A stretch of DNA of 64,000 bases from Rubrivivax sp. Its GTDB lineage: Bacteria; Pseudomonadota; Gammaproteobacteria; Burkholderiales; Burkholderiaceae_C. Positions 19,456-28,429 of the stretch are shown here, one piece after another. The notes beneath the pieces were generated by a model that searched no databases, was not told the origin of the DNA, and saw only the letters and a program-made list of their open reading frames with translations. Within the stretch, counting starts at the first letter, position 1, and every line of letters starts with the position of its first letter. Position numbers and translations under genes: made by a program. The stretch lies in contig JAUXVE010000090.1 of assembly GCA_030680415.1 (NCBI GenBank), forward strand, positions 46,692 to 110,691. Reading direction: 5' to 3'.

Positions 19456-21174
19456 ATGCCCTTGCCCAAGCCCCCTTCCCGCAAAGGCGACCTGCTGCAC
19501 GGCGCCGACTACGAGGCGCAGGCCGCGCCCAAGGCCGACAAGCGGCCGTCGAAGTCCCGTACCGACGAGTCGCCGGCGCAGACGGCCCTGGACCTGCACG
19601 ATGGCGGCACCGCGATTGCCGCGCGCGCGCCGGCGCAGCAGGCCGCGCTGCTGTCGGCACCGCCCGCTGCCTCGCGGCCGATGGTGGCCGTGGCGGCGCC
19701 GGCAGCGCAGCCTGCGCCGGCGCCCGCCGCCGCGGCCGTGGCAGCACCGCGGCTGCGCAGGCCGCGCAGCACCGGCCCGGCCAAGCTCTTCGTGCGCGAG
19801 ACGAACTTCCTGATGCACGACCCGATGAGCCTGTTCCGCTTCGAGGAACACGACATCTTCCTGCCCATGATCACGCTCGAGGAACTCGACGGCCACAAGC
19901 GGGGCATGAGCGAGGTGGCGCGCAGCGCGCGCCAGGTCAGCCGCGACCTCGACGCGCTGGCCAGCTTCACGGCCAAGAACGGCGCCATCGACACCTCGGC
20001 CGGCATCGAACTGTCCAAGACCGGCCACCGCGAGGCCGGCGGCAAGCTCTACTTCCAGACCACGCTGCTGGACATCAAGCTGCCGGCCGGCCTGCCGCAG
20101 GGCAAGGCCGACAACCAGATCCTGGGCGTGGTGCAAAGCCTGCGCGAGCAGCAACCGCAGCGCGACGTGGTGCTGGTGTCCAAGGACATCAACATGCGCG
20201 TCAAGGCGCGCGCCCTCGGCCTGCCGGCCGAGGACTACTTCAACGACAAGACACTCGAAGACGGCGACCTGCTCTACACCGGCGTGCTGCCGCTGCCGGC
20301 CGACTTCTGGGAGCGCCATGGCAAGACCATGGAAAGCTGGCAGCAGGGCGGCCACACCTACTACCGCATCAGCGGGCCGCTGGTGCCGGCGCTGATGATC
20401 AACCAGTTCGTCTACCTCGAAACGCCGGGCGCCGCGCCCTTGTACGCGCGCGTGGCCGAGATCACCGGCAAGACCGCGGTGCTGAAGACGCTGCGCGACT
20501 ACACCCACGGCAAGAACGCCGTCTGGGGCGTGACGGCGCGCAACCGCGAGCAGAACTTCGCGCTCAACCTGCTGATGGACCCGGACTGCGACTTCATCAC
20601 CCTCACCGGCACGGCAGGCAGCGGCAAGACGCTGATGACGCTGGCCGCCGGGCTTAGCCAGGTGCTCGACGAGCGGCGCTACACCGAGATCATCGTCACC
20701 CGCGTCACGGTGCCGGTGGGTGACGACATCGGCTTCCTGCCCGGCAACGAGGAAGAGAAGATGAGCCCCTGGATGGGCGCGCTGGACGACAACCTGGAAG
20801 TGCTGGCGCGCACCGACACCAGCGCCGGCGAATGGGGCCGCGCCGCCACCAACGACCTCGTGCGCAGCAAGATCAAGATCAAGAGCCTGAACTTCATGCG
20901 CGGGCGCACCTTCCTCAACAAGTACGTGCTCATCGACGAGGCGCAGAACCTGACGCCCAAGCAGATGAAGACCTTGATCACGCGCGCCGGGCCGGGCACC
21001 AAGATCGTCTGCCTGGGCAACCTGGCGCAGATCGACACGCCCTACCTCACCGAAGGGTCGTCGGGCCTGACCTACGCCGTGGACCGCTTCAAGGGCTGGC
21101 CGCATGGCGGCCACGTCATGCTGGCGCGCGGCGAACGGTCGCGGCTGGCGGACTTCGCCAGCGAAGTGCTCTGA
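19456..21174 (+). CDS. PIN domain-PhoH ATPase fusion protein
   Basis: 572 residues. A basic and Ala/Pro-rich low-complexity N-terminus (about 1-105) is followed by a PIN RNase domain (LFVRETNFLMHD, ITLEELDGHK, LVSKDINMRVKA, about 110-250) and a C-terminal PhoH ATPase domain (about 340-570) with Walker A TGTAGSGKT and Walker B VLIDEAQN. This is the PhoH2-type toxin-helicase layout proposed to unwind and cut RNA. The start is the ATG at MPLPKPPSRK just after the bcp terminator; an in-frame GTG at 19417 lies inside that terminator. No antitoxin-like gene is next to it. Confidence 0.9.
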   Translation: MPLPKPPSRKGDLLHGADYEAQAAPKADKRPSKSRTDESPAQTALDLHDGGTAIAARAPAQQAALLSAPPAASRPMVAVAAPAAQPAPAPAAAAVAAPRLRRPRSTGPAKLFVRETNFLMHDPMSLFRFEEHDIFLPMITLEELDGHKRGMSEVARSARQVSRDLDALASFTAKNGAIDTSAGIELSKTGHREAGGKLYFQTTLLDIKLPAGLPQGKADNQILGVVQSLREQQPQRDVVLVSKDINMRVKARALGLPAEDYFNDKTLEDGDLLYTGVLPLPADFWERHGKTMESWQQGGHTYYRISGPLVPALMINQFVYLETPGAAPLYARVAEITGKTAVLKTLRDYTHGKNAVWGVTARNREQNFALNLLMDPDCDFITLTGTAGSGKTLMTLAAGLSQVLDERRYTEIIVTRVTVPVGDDIGFLPGNEEEKMSPWMGALDDNLEVLARTDTSAGEWGRAATNDLVRSKIKIKSLNFMRGRTFLNKYVLIDEAQNLTPKQMKTLITRAGPGTKIVCLGNLAQIDTPYLTEGSSGLTYAVDRFKGWPHGGHVMLARGERSRLADFASEVL

Positions 21175-21177
21175 ACT

Positions 21178-22029
21178 TCAGCCTTCGCGCCGGCGCATGA
21201 AGCTGGCGAAACGCGGCACGCCGGTGGCCGTGGTGCCGCGGTAGGTGTAGGTCACCCACGAGCCGACCGGCGGCGGGCTCTCGCGCTCGGCGTCACTGAA
21301 GCCGGTGCCGACGAGGAACTCGATGCCCTCGGCGGTGCGTACATGCAGGGCGCCCAGGCGGCCGGTGTGTTTGCCCCGGCCGGGAACATGGGCCACCACC
21401 AGCGCGTCGGCGTCGTGCAGCGGTTTCAGCTTCAACAGCAGCGGGCTGCGGCCGGCGACGTGTAGGGCGTCGGCGCGATGCAGCATCAGACCTTCACCGC
21501 CGGCGCGCACGACGGCGTCGAGCCGGCGCTGCAGTTGCGGAGGATCGGGCACGGGCGCCTGCGGCACGGCCTGAAGCTGCGTCCAACGCAGTTGTCGCGC
21601 CAGGCTCTCGATCTTCGAGGCGCGCGCCGAGAAGGCGCCGGCTACACCCGGCAGGTCGAAAACCATGTAACGGATCTGCCGCCACTCGTCGTCCAGCGAC
21701 AGCTGGCGCCGCACGGCCGCCGACAGCGCATCGAAGCGCCCGCGGCCCAGCCACAATTCGCCATCCAGCGCCGTCGCCGGCAGGCGAGCGGTGAACCACG
21801 GCGGCGCCGCCACCGGGCGGCCACTGCGAAAGCGCAGTGTCCGCCCGTCCCAGAATGCACGCACGCCGTCGTACTTCTCGCTCACCAGGTAGCCTGCCGG
21901 GTCGACGCCAGCGGGAGCGTCCTGTGCCAGCAGCAGCGGCAGCGGCGCATCCGCTGTGGGCCCAGCCCAGGCGCCGGGCGGCAGCGCGGCCAGGCAGGCC
22001 AGGAAGGTGCGGCGAGTGAGCTGGGACAT
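21178..22029 (-). CDS. Exported ATP-dependent DNA ligase (LigE-like)
   Basis: 283 residues. A signal sequence with twin arginines (QLTRRTFLACLAALPPGAWA) is followed by a minimal DNA ligase: EKYDGVRAFWDG with the nucleophilic lysine, ALDGELWLGRGRF, MVFDLPG, EGLMLHRAD and LLKLKP, then an OB-type C-terminus with GTGFSDAE and VTYTYRG. Ligases of this type act in the periplasm and are linked to DNA uptake or extracellular DNA repair. The start ATG has GGAG 7 bases upstream. It converges on the PhoH-like gene with only three bases between the stops. Confidence 0.88.
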   Translation of the reverse strand: MSQLTRRTFLACLAALPPGAWAGPTADAPLPLLLAQDAPAGVDPAGYLVSEKYDGVRAFWDGRTLRFRSGRPVAAPPWFTARLPATALDGELWLGRGRFDALSAAVRRQLSLDDEWRQIRYMVFDLPGVAGAFSARASKIESLARQLRWTQLQAVPQAPVPDPPQLQRRLDAVVRAGGEGLMLHRADALHVAGRSPLLLKLKPLHDADALVVAHVPGRGKHTGRLGALHVRTAEGIEFLVGTGFSDAERESPPPVGSWVTYTYRGTTATGVPRFASFMRRREG

Positions 22030-22109
22030 GGCGGGCTCCGTGGCAGCGGCGTGGCCCGCAGTGTTCGACATTCCCGCGCCGCCGGCCATCGCCCGGGAGG
22101 CGGTCACGG

Positions 22110-22127
22110 GCCCCCTCTGTCGGGGGC
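22110..22127. repeat. Short GC hairpin related to the thrC element
   Basis: GCCCCC-TCTGTC-GGGGGC forms a 6-bp stem between the ketosynthase stop and the ligase start on the minus strand. The flanking bases (CGGG...CACCCG) resemble the CCCCCT-CGGGGG core of the thrC element. It could serve as a terminator for the ketosynthase operon. Confidence 0.4.
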
Positions 22128-22222
22128 ACCCGCCCGGATCAGCCTGGCAGGCCGCACCCGCCCAGCGCTCCGGTCCGTCGGCCAGCCTGCATGAGGCCGC
22201 AGGGCCCGATGGACGTCGCGCC

Positions 22223-23434
22223 TCAGCCCCAGCGCCGCAATGCCAGCACCGCGTTCAAGCCGCCGAAGGCGAACGAGTTCGACAACGCAGCGGCCACCGG
22301 CCGCTGCTGCGCCACGTTGGGCACGACGTCGAGGTCGCACTCGGGGTCGGGTTCGAGGTAGTTGATGGTCGGCGGCACCACGCCTTCGCGCAGCGCGCCG
22401 ATCACCGCCACGAGCTCGATTGCGCCCCCGGCGCCCAGCGCATGGCCGTGCATCGACTTGGTCGACGACACGGCCAGCGCATCGGCGTGCGCGCCGAAGA
22501 CGGCGCGGATGGCGCGTGTCTCGGTGGCGTCGTTGGCCAGGGTGCCGGTGCCGTGGGCGTTGATGTAGCCGATGTCCACCGGCGCCAGGCCGCCCTGCGC
22601 CAGCGCCGCCCGCATGGCGCGCGCAGCCCCGCTGGCGTCGGGCATCACGATGTCCGATGCGTCGGCCGACATGCCGGCGCCGCACAGCTCGGCCAGGATC
22701 GTCGCGCCCCGCGCCTGCGCGTGCTCGATCGTCTCGAGCACGAAGATCCCTGCGCCTTCGCCCAGCACGAGGCCACGGCGGTGGCGGCTGAACGGCCTGC
22801 AGGTGTCGTCGGCGAGCACGCGCATGGCCTCCCAGGCCTTGACGCCACCGACCGTGATGCAGGCCTCGGTGCCGCCGGCCAGCGCCACGTCAGCGGCGCC
22901 GCTGCGCAGCAGCAGCAAGGCCTGGCCGAGAGCGTGGTTGGCCGAGGCGCAGGCGCTGGCGACCGCGAACACCGGGCCGCGCAGGCCGAATTCGAGCGAG
23001 ATCTGCGACGCCGGCGCGTTGGGCATCACGCGCACGATGGCCATCGGGTGCACGCGCGGGTTGCCTTCGCCGTAAAGGCGGCGTGCCGTCTGGTCCTGCG
23101 TCGTCGCGCCGCCGATGCCGGTGCCGATGACGACCGCCGTGCGCTCGGCCAGGGCGTCGTCGAAGGCCGGGCCCGACTGCGCCAGCGCCTCGCGCGCCGC
23201 CACCAGCGCGTATTGCGACACCGGGTCGAGCAGGACCAGCCGCTTCTCGTCGAAGTGTGCCGTCGGCTCGTAGCCCTTCAGCTGCGCGGCGATCGGCGTG
23301 CGGATGTCGGCCGCCGGCAGGCCCGCCAGCGCTGCGATACCCGGCTGTCCCTCGCGCATGGCCTGCCAGGTGGCGCCGGCGCTCAGCCCCAGCGCGCTCA
23401 CGCAGCCCATGCCGGTGATGACGACCCGCTGCAT
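22223..23434 (-). CDS. Beta-ketoacyl-ACP synthase (FabF/NodE-like)
   Basis: 403 residues of a condensing enzyme. The catalytic triad is present: Cys in ASACASANHALG, His in INAHGTGTLAND, and His in KSMHGHALGAGG. It contains GGTEACITVGG and ends in FGGLNAVLALRR. The sequence is FabF-like, but its neighbour is a dedicated acyl carrier protein gene rather than fabG/fabD, as in nodF-nodE pairs and small lipid or polyene clusters. The ATG at 23434 is preferred to a GTG one codon upstream. Only 21 bases separate it from the ACP gene. Confidence 0.9.
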   Translation of the reverse strand: MQRVVITGMGCVSALGLSAGATWQAMREGQPGIAALAGLPAADIRTPIAAQLKGYEPTAHFDEKRLVLLDPVSQYALVAAREALAQSGPAFDDALAERTAVVIGTGIGGATTQDQTARRLYGEGNPRVHPMAIVRVMPNAPASQISLEFGLRGPVFAVASACASANHALGQALLLLRSGAADVALAGGTEACITVGGVKAWEAMRVLADDTCRPFSRHRRGLVLGEGAGIFVLETIEHAQARGATILAELCGAGMSADASDIVMPDASGAARAMRAALAQGGLAPVDIGYINAHGTGTLANDATETRAIRAVFGAHADALAVSSTKSMHGHALGAGGAIELVAVIGALREGVVPPTINYLEPDPECDLDVVPNVAQQRPVAAALSNSFAFGGLNAVLALRRWG

Positions 23435-23455
23435 CACGCTACGGCCGCTGGCACG

Positions 23456-23710
23456 TCAGGCCGTGGACGTCTTGGCCGCAATCAGGCGATCGACGCCCTC
23501 GACGAGGTCGCGCACCGTGCCGGCAGCGTACTGGTCGTCGCGCTCGGGCACGGAGATGTCGAAGTGGTCCTCGATCTCGAACAGGACCTGCACCGCGTCC
23601 AGCGAATGCACGTCCAGCTCCTTCAGCGTCGCACCGGGGGTGATGCGCTCGTGCGGGATCGAGCAGGTCTTGGCAATGATGTCGAAGATGACTTGTTCGG
23701 TGCTTTTCAT
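23456..23710 (-). CDS. Acyl carrier protein
   Basis: 84 residues with the ACP fold. The phosphopantetheine attachment serine lies in DVHSLDAVQ near residue 36; the usual motif is D-S-L, and here a His precedes the Ser. The sequence continues with LFEIEDHFDISVPE, a typical helix II. It is longer and more divergent than housekeeping AcpP, so it is probably a specialised carrier serving the adjacent ketosynthase. It is first in a two-gene minus-strand operon with its own leader. Confidence 0.9.
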   Translation of the reverse strand: MKSTEQVIFDIIAKTCSIPHERITPGATLKELDVHSLDAVQVLFEIEDHFDISVPERDDQYAAGTVRDLVEGVDRLIAAKTSTA

Positions 23711-23855
23711 GAGAATCCGGGCCGCCGCGCCGCCGCCCTCCCAGGCGGCCCCTGCGCACGTTGCATGAGAATATTATCCCGCGCCGGGCGGCGCACCGGC
23801 GCGGCAGCGGGTCAGAGCACCGAGCCCACAGCGCAGGAAGCCACACCTGCCGGTG

Positions 23856-25751
23856 TCAGGGCAGCGCCACCATGTCGCGTATCTGCTGCAGCGCCGTCGG
23901 GTCCTCGATCGTCGTCAGGTCGCCCGGGTCGCGCTGTTCGCACACCGCCTGGATGGCCCGCCGCAGCATCTTGCCCGAGCGGGTCTTGGGCAGCGCGCCG
24001 ACGAAGCGCACGCGCGACGGCCGCGCCACTGCGCCCAGCTGCGTATCCACCAGCTTCATGATCTCGCCTTCGAGTTTCAGCGCCGCCTCGGATGTGGCAG
24101 CGCGCGCCGGGTCCTTCAGCACCGCGAAGGCCATCGCCACCTGGCCCTTCAGCGCGTCGGCCACGCCCACCACCGCCACCTCGGCCACCGCGGCGTGGCT
24201 GGAGATGCTTTCCTCGATCTCGCGCGTGCCCAGGCGGTGGCCGGCGACGTTGATGACGTCGTCGGTGCGACCGAGGATGAAGAAGTAGCCGTCGGCGTCG
24301 CGGATGCCCCAGTCGAAGGTGCTGTAGATCAGCCGGCCCGGGATGCTCTTCCAGTAGGTCTTGACGAAACGCTCGTCGTCGCGCCACACCGTCTGCATGC
24401 AGCCCGGGGGCAACGGGCCCTCGATGGCCACGACGCCCTTCTGGTTGGGACCGGTGAGTTCCTCGCCGGTGGCTTCGTCGATCAGCTTGACGTCATAGCC
24501 GTAGACCGCCTTGCCCGGCGAGCCGAACTTGCTGGTGGCCGGCTCGACGCCGTTGCACAGGCTGAGGATCGGCCAGCCGGTCTCGGTCTGCCAGTAGTTG
24601 TCGATGATCGGCCGGCCCAGGCTGTCGGCGATCCACTGTGCGGTGGTCTCGTCCAGCGGCTCGCCGGCCAGGAACAGCGCGCGCAGGCTGGACAGGTCGT
24701 GTTTCTTCAGCGCCGCCGGGTCCTGCTTCTTCAGCACGCGCACGGCGGTCGGCGCGCTGAACATCGACGTCACCTTGTACTTCTCGACCAGGCTCCACCA
24801 GATGGCGGCGTCGGGCCGCGTCGGCAGGCCTTCGTACAGGATGGTGGCCATGCCGCAGATCAGCGGCCCGTAGACGATGTAGCTGTGGCCGACGACCCAG
24901 CCGATGTCGCTGGTGGAGAAGTAGGTCTCGCCGGGCCGGCCCAGGAAGATGTGCTTCATGCTCGCCGCCAGCGCCACCGCGTAGCCGCCGGTGTCGCGCT
25001 GCACGCCCTTGGGCCTGCCGGTGGTGCCGCTGGTGTACAGCGTGTAGCTCGGGTGCGTGGACTCGACCCACTCACACGGCACGACGGTGTCCCGGTGCGT
25101 TTCGCGCCAGACGGCGTAGTCCTCGTCGCGGCCGGCGGTGCGCTCGAAGGGAGCCAGCCCGCGATCGACCATCAGCACTCTGGCCGGCTTGTGCACGGCC
25201 AGCCGGATAGCCTCGTCGAGCAGCGGCTTGTAAGCCATGACCTTGCCGCTGCGGCTGCCGGCGTCGGCGCTGACGATCACCGTCGGCTCGGCGTCATCGA
25301 TGCGGCTGGCCAGGCTGCCGCTGGCAAAGCCGCCGAAGACCACCGAGTGCAATGCGCCGATGCGCGTGCAGGCCAGCATCGCGAAGGCGGCCTCGGGGAT
25401 CATCGGCATGTAAACGAGCACGCGGTCGCCCTTCTTCACCCCCAGGCTGAGCAGCGTCGCCGCCATGCGCTGCACCTCGGCGTGCAGTTCGCGATAGCTG
25501 TAGATGCGCTCGGCGCCGGTTTCGGTGGAGACGAAGATGAGCGCGTTCTGGTCGCCGCGCGTGGCCAGGTGGCGGTCGATCGCGTTGTGGCACAGGTTGG
25601 TGGTGCCGCCGACGAACCAGTGGGCAAACGGCGGCTGGCTGTAGTCGCAGACCTGGGTGAACGGTGTGTGCCAGTCGATCCCCTTCGCCTGTTCGGACCA
25701 GAAGGCGTCGCGGTCGTCGAGCGAACGGCGGTGGAAGTCGGCGTAGTTCAT
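23856..25751 (-). CDS. prpE: Propionate-CoA ligase
   Basis: 631 residues, AMP-forming ligase of the acetyl-CoA synthetase group. Key motifs are YTSGTTGRPKGVQRDTGG, WWSLVEKYKVTSMF, DNYWQTETGWP, STFDWGIRDADGYFFILGRTDDVINVAGHRLGT (split here as STFDWG and GRTDDVINVAGHR), and the C-terminal KTRSGKMLRR with the acetylatable lysine. The N-terminal YADFHRRSLDDRDAFW fits PrpE rather than Acs. It activates propionate for the methylcitrate or methylmalonyl routes. GAGGAG lies 8 bases before the ATG. No prpB or prpC is in the window. Confidence 0.9.
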   Translation of the reverse strand: MNYADFHRRSLDDRDAFWSEQAKGIDWHTPFTQVCDYSQPPFAHWFVGGTTNLCHNAIDRHLATRGDQNALIFVSTETGAERIYSYRELHAEVQRMAATLLSLGVKKGDRVLVYMPMIPEAAFAMLACTRIGALHSVVFGGFASGSLASRIDDAEPTVIVSADAGSRSGKVMAYKPLLDEAIRLAVHKPARVLMVDRGLAPFERTAGRDEDYAVWRETHRDTVVPCEWVESTHPSYTLYTSGTTGRPKGVQRDTGGYAVALAASMKHIFLGRPGETYFSTSDIGWVVGHSYIVYGPLICGMATILYEGLPTRPDAAIWWSLVEKYKVTSMFSAPTAVRVLKKQDPAALKKHDLSSLRALFLAGEPLDETTAQWIADSLGRPIIDNYWQTETGWPILSLCNGVEPATSKFGSPGKAVYGYDVKLIDEATGEELTGPNQKGVVAIEGPLPPGCMQTVWRDDERFVKTYWKSIPGRLIYSTFDWGIRDADGYFFILGRTDDVINVAGHRLGTREIEESISSHAAVAEVAVVGVADALKGQVAMAFAVLKDPARAATSEAALKLEGEIMKLVDTQLGAVARPSRVRFVGALPKTRSGKMLRRAIQAVCEQRDPGDLTTIEDPTALQQIRDMVALP

Positions 25752-25780
25752 GGCGTGTCTCCTCTTGTTTGCGCCACCGG

Positions 25781-26317
25781 TCAGCGCGTCTTCACCAGCG
25801 CCAGCACCTGCTTGAAGGCCGGGTGCCGGCAATCGTGCAGCCACTCGAACAGCACCATCTCGGTGCCGACGATACGCGCGCCGGCATCGTGCAGGCGCTG
25901 CATCGCCAGCGCGTGGTCGACCGCCGTGCGCGAACCGCAGGCGTCGGCAACCACCCAGACCTCGCGGCCGGCGCGCCGCAAGCCGAGCGCCGTCTGCAGC
26001 AGGCACACGTGCGCCTCGCAGCCGGCCAGCACGAGCTCCGGCATGTCGCCGAGCCGGTCCAGCAGACCGTCCTCGCAGGCATCGAAGTGCATTTTGGCCA
26101 GCGTGCTTGCGCAGCGCTGACGCACGCTGTCGACATTCGGGCCCAGGCCGGCCGGGTTCTGCTCGGTGCCCAGCACCGGCACGCCGAGCAGCCGCGCGGC
26201 GTCGGCCAGCAGCAGCGCGTTGGCCAGCGCCCGCTGGCCCTCGAAGATCGCCGGCATCAGCCGGCCCTGGTAGTCGACCAGGACCAGGCTGCAGCGGCGG
26301 GCATCCAGGCGTTTCAT
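25781..26317 (-). CDS. Isochorismatase-like (cysteine) hydrolase
   Basis: 178 residues of the isochorismatase-like alpha/beta fold. The triad is visible as Asp in LVLVDYQGRLMP, a Lys in the STLAKMHF region, and Cys in LAGCEAHVCLLQTA. Length and motifs resemble YcaC-type hydrolases of unknown substrate. It lies between prpE (29 bases downstream) and menC (172 bases upstream). Despite the neighbouring isochorismate pathway, proteins of this subgroup are not known to cleave isochorismate, and true isochorismatase activity would compete with MenD, so the name describes the fold only. Confidence 0.85.
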   Translation of the reverse strand: MKRLDARRCSLVLVDYQGRLMPAIFEGQRALANALLLADAARLLGVPVLGTEQNPAGLGPNVDSVRQRCASTLAKMHFDACEDGLLDRLGDMPELVLAGCEAHVCLLQTALGLRRAGREVWVVADACGSRTAVDHALAMQRLHDAGARIVGTEMVLFEWLHDCRHPAFKQVLALVKTR

Positions 26318-26489
26318 GCGGGCCTCCGTGCGCCAGCGCCGGTGCCCTGCAGCAGCGCCGCGAAGGCCGCCCCCTTGCTGTCGACACAGCTGTACATCGC
26401 GCCGGGCGTGCAGGCGGCGCGGCGGGGTTGACCGCGGTGTTCGGTGGCCGGGGGCATCGGCGGAATATACGTTCGATGGCTGGCGCCTT

Positions 26490-27614
26490 TCAGCGCCCGT
26501 GGTCGCCCGCTTCGGCCACCCCCAGGCCGGGCGCCGTCGGCACCGGCAGCAAGGGCTGCGCAGGCGCCGCGTGGCGCAGGCCCGCGTGCGGTGCCAGCCC
26601 GCAGGGCCACGGGGGCAGCGGCAGCGCCGCCGCCAGCGCGCAAGCGGCGGCGTGGCCCAGCTCGCCGTCCAGGCTGTGCGTGACGATGACGCCCAGGCCC
26701 TGCTCGGCGGCGGTGGCCGCCATGTCCAGGCAGCGCGACAGCCCCAGTTCAGCCGGCTTGAGCACCCAGGCGCATGGCCTGCGGCCCGCCGGCAGTTCGA
26801 GCAGCGCCGCCGCCAGCCCGGCGTCGACCAGCGATTCGTCGGCCGCCCAGGGCAGCGGCAGCGCCGGCATCTGCAGCAGCGCGGCGCCGGCCACGGGTTC
26901 TTCCACCAGTTCGATGCCGTGGTGCACCAGCGCCGCCATGCGCGCGGGCAGTTGCGCCCGGTCCATGGCGCCGTTGGCATCCAGCCGCAACAGCACGGGC
27001 GGGCCGGTGCCGGTTCGCGCCGCGTCGGCCGCCGCGCGCACGGCGCCGAGCAGCGCGTCTTCGTCCCGCAGCGTGCGGTCGGCACGCGCGATCTTCAGCT
27101 TGAGCACGCCGTGGCCGCGCGCCACGGCCGCGGTCGTGGCGATGATGGCGCCCGGCATGTCCTCGGGCAGCAGCACACTCACCGGCACCGCCTGCAGCGC
27201 GCGTCCGCGCGCCAGCCAGGCGGCGGCACTGACGCCGTCGCGCCGCGCCAGCAGGTCCAGCAGGGCGCATTCCAGCGCAAAGCGTGCGCTCGGCGCCGCC
27301 GCCAACGCATGGGCGTGCGGCGCCAGCGCAGCATCGATCTGCGCCACGCCAGCGGGCGCGGCCGGCAACACCAGGCCGGTGCCGGACAACTGCTGGGCCA
27401 GTGCGCTGAGCACACGCTCGGCCGTGGCGGCCTCGTCGCGGCTGTAGCCGGGCAGCGGCAGCGCCTCGCCCAGGCCGACCGTACCTTGCGCATCGTGCAC
27501 ACGAATGCGCACCGCCTGCCGCTCGCGCCGCACGCCGCGCACCACCAGGTCACCGACGGCGACGCGGCGCGGCGTCTGCAGGATCAGGCGCAGTGGTGCT
27601 GCTCTGTTCGTCAT
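26490..27614 (-). CDS. menC: o-Succinylbenzoate synthase
   Basis: 374 residues of the enolase superfamily (muconate-lactonising subgroup). Dehydrates SHCHC to o-succinylbenzoate in menaquinone synthesis. Visible are EALPLPGYSRDEAATAER near residue 50, the KLKI lysine pair, LLRLDANGA and VEEPVAG metal ligands, ADESLVD with the third ligand, and LKPAELG with the second catalytic lysine. The ATG overlaps the menH stop as ATGA, so it is coupled to menF-menD-menH. Assignment rests on these motifs plus the men neighbours; alone it could be a dipeptide epimerase. Confidence 0.88.
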   Translation of the reverse strand: MTNRAAPLRLILQTPRRVAVGDLVVRGVRRERQAVRIRVHDAQGTVGLGEALPLPGYSRDEAATAERVLSALAQQLSGTGLVLPAAPAGVAQIDAALAPHAHALAAAPSARFALECALLDLLARRDGVSAAAWLARGRALQAVPVSVLLPEDMPGAIIATTAAVARGHGVLKLKIARADRTLRDEDALLGAVRAAADAARTGTGPPVLLRLDANGAMDRAQLPARMAALVHHGIELVEEPVAGAALLQMPALPLPWAADESLVDAGLAAALLELPAGRRPCAWVLKPAELGLSRCLDMAATAAEQGLGVIVTHSLDGELGHAAACALAAALPLPPWPCGLAPHAGLRHAAPAQPLLPVPTAPGLGVAEAGDHGR

Positions 27615-28429
27615 GCGGCGCTGCCGCGCTTCGCGCTGTGCGTCGGCGGGCTCCCCAGGGCAAGCGCCTGGATTTGCCGCGCCACATCGGCCGGCGCTTC
27701 CAGCAGCAGGTTGTGGCCCGCCCCGCTCACCTGCCGGTGCGTGACCCACGGCGGGCGCACCAGCGCGGCCGCCAGGGCGCCGAAGCGCTCGTCCAGCGCG
27801 CCGGTCAGGAAACACAGCGGCTGCCGCGCCATGGCCACCGCCGGGCGCAGGTCGGGCATCTGCGCCAGGCCGGCAACCTCGAAGGCCCAGGCCAGCGCCT
27901 GCGGGTCGTGCGCCAGCCGCGCGGCCCGTTGTTGCGCCAGCCGCTGCGCCGGCAGCGCGCGCTGGCTGGCAAAAAGCGGCAGCGCCTCCCAATCGGCGAT
28001 GAAGGCCTCCAACGGCCCGCGGCGCAAGGCCGCTGCGCGACCGGCGTCCTGCGCGGCACGTTCGGCCCGCGCCTGGGCTTTGCCCAGTCCGACATGGCCG
28101 CCCACCAGCAAGGTGCCGCAGAGGTGGCTGCCATGGCGCAGTGCGGCGGCCAGTGCCAGCCGCGCCCCCAGCGAGTAGCCGGCGAGCACGGCGCCGGCGG
28201 GCAGCGCAGCGGCCAGTGCCTGCACGGTGGCGTCCCAGGTCGCGGGGGTCGGCGAGGCCGGGCCGTGGCCGGGCAGCCAGGGGCACCAGGCCGGGCCATG
28301 GTGCGGCATGGACGCGAGCACGGCGTCCCAGGACGACGGCGAACCCAGGAAGCCGTGCAGCAGCACCAGCGGCGGCCCGCCGGACCCCTTGGCCGCGTGC
28401 GACTGGCCGGGGTGCCGGCCGGCGATCAT
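27611..28429 (-). CDS. menH: SHCHC synthase MenH (alpha/beta hydrolase)
   Basis: 272 residues. Removes pyruvate from SEPHCHC to give SHCHC. The alpha/beta hydrolase marks are LVLLHGFLGSPSSWD, the WLPGHGP loop, the nucleophile in AGYSLGARLAL and the catalytic His in SGAGHNLLLEAP; an Asp in TGALDERF completes the triad. The start ATG overlaps the menD stop as ATGA. The 25-residue N-terminal lead before PPLVLLHGF is Gly/Ser-rich. Confidence 0.9.
   Translation of the reverse strand: MIAGRHPGQSHAAKGSGGPPLVLLHGFLGSPSSWDAVLASMPHHGPAWCPWLPGHGPASPTPATWDATVQALAAALPAGAVLAGYSLGARLALAAALRHGSHLCGTLLVGGHVGLGKAQARAERAAQDAGRAAALRRGPLEAFIADWEALPLFASQRALPAQRLAQQRAARLAHDPQALAWAFEVAGLAQMPDLRPAVAMARQPLCFLTGALDERFGALAAALVRPPWVTHRQVSGAGHNLLLEAPADVARQIQALALGSPPTHSAKRGSAA

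Noticed and set aside
25781..26317. Reading the isochorismatase-like protein as part of menaquinone synthesis
   Set aside because: It resembles YcaC-type hydrolases, is separated from menC by 172 bases, and isochorismatase activity would drain the MenD substrate.
26314..26489. Short minus-strand frame containing MYSCVDSKG, faintly like DUF4124
   Set aside because: Only a few residues agree, there is no signal peptide or ribosome site in place, and it overlaps the isochorismatase start region.
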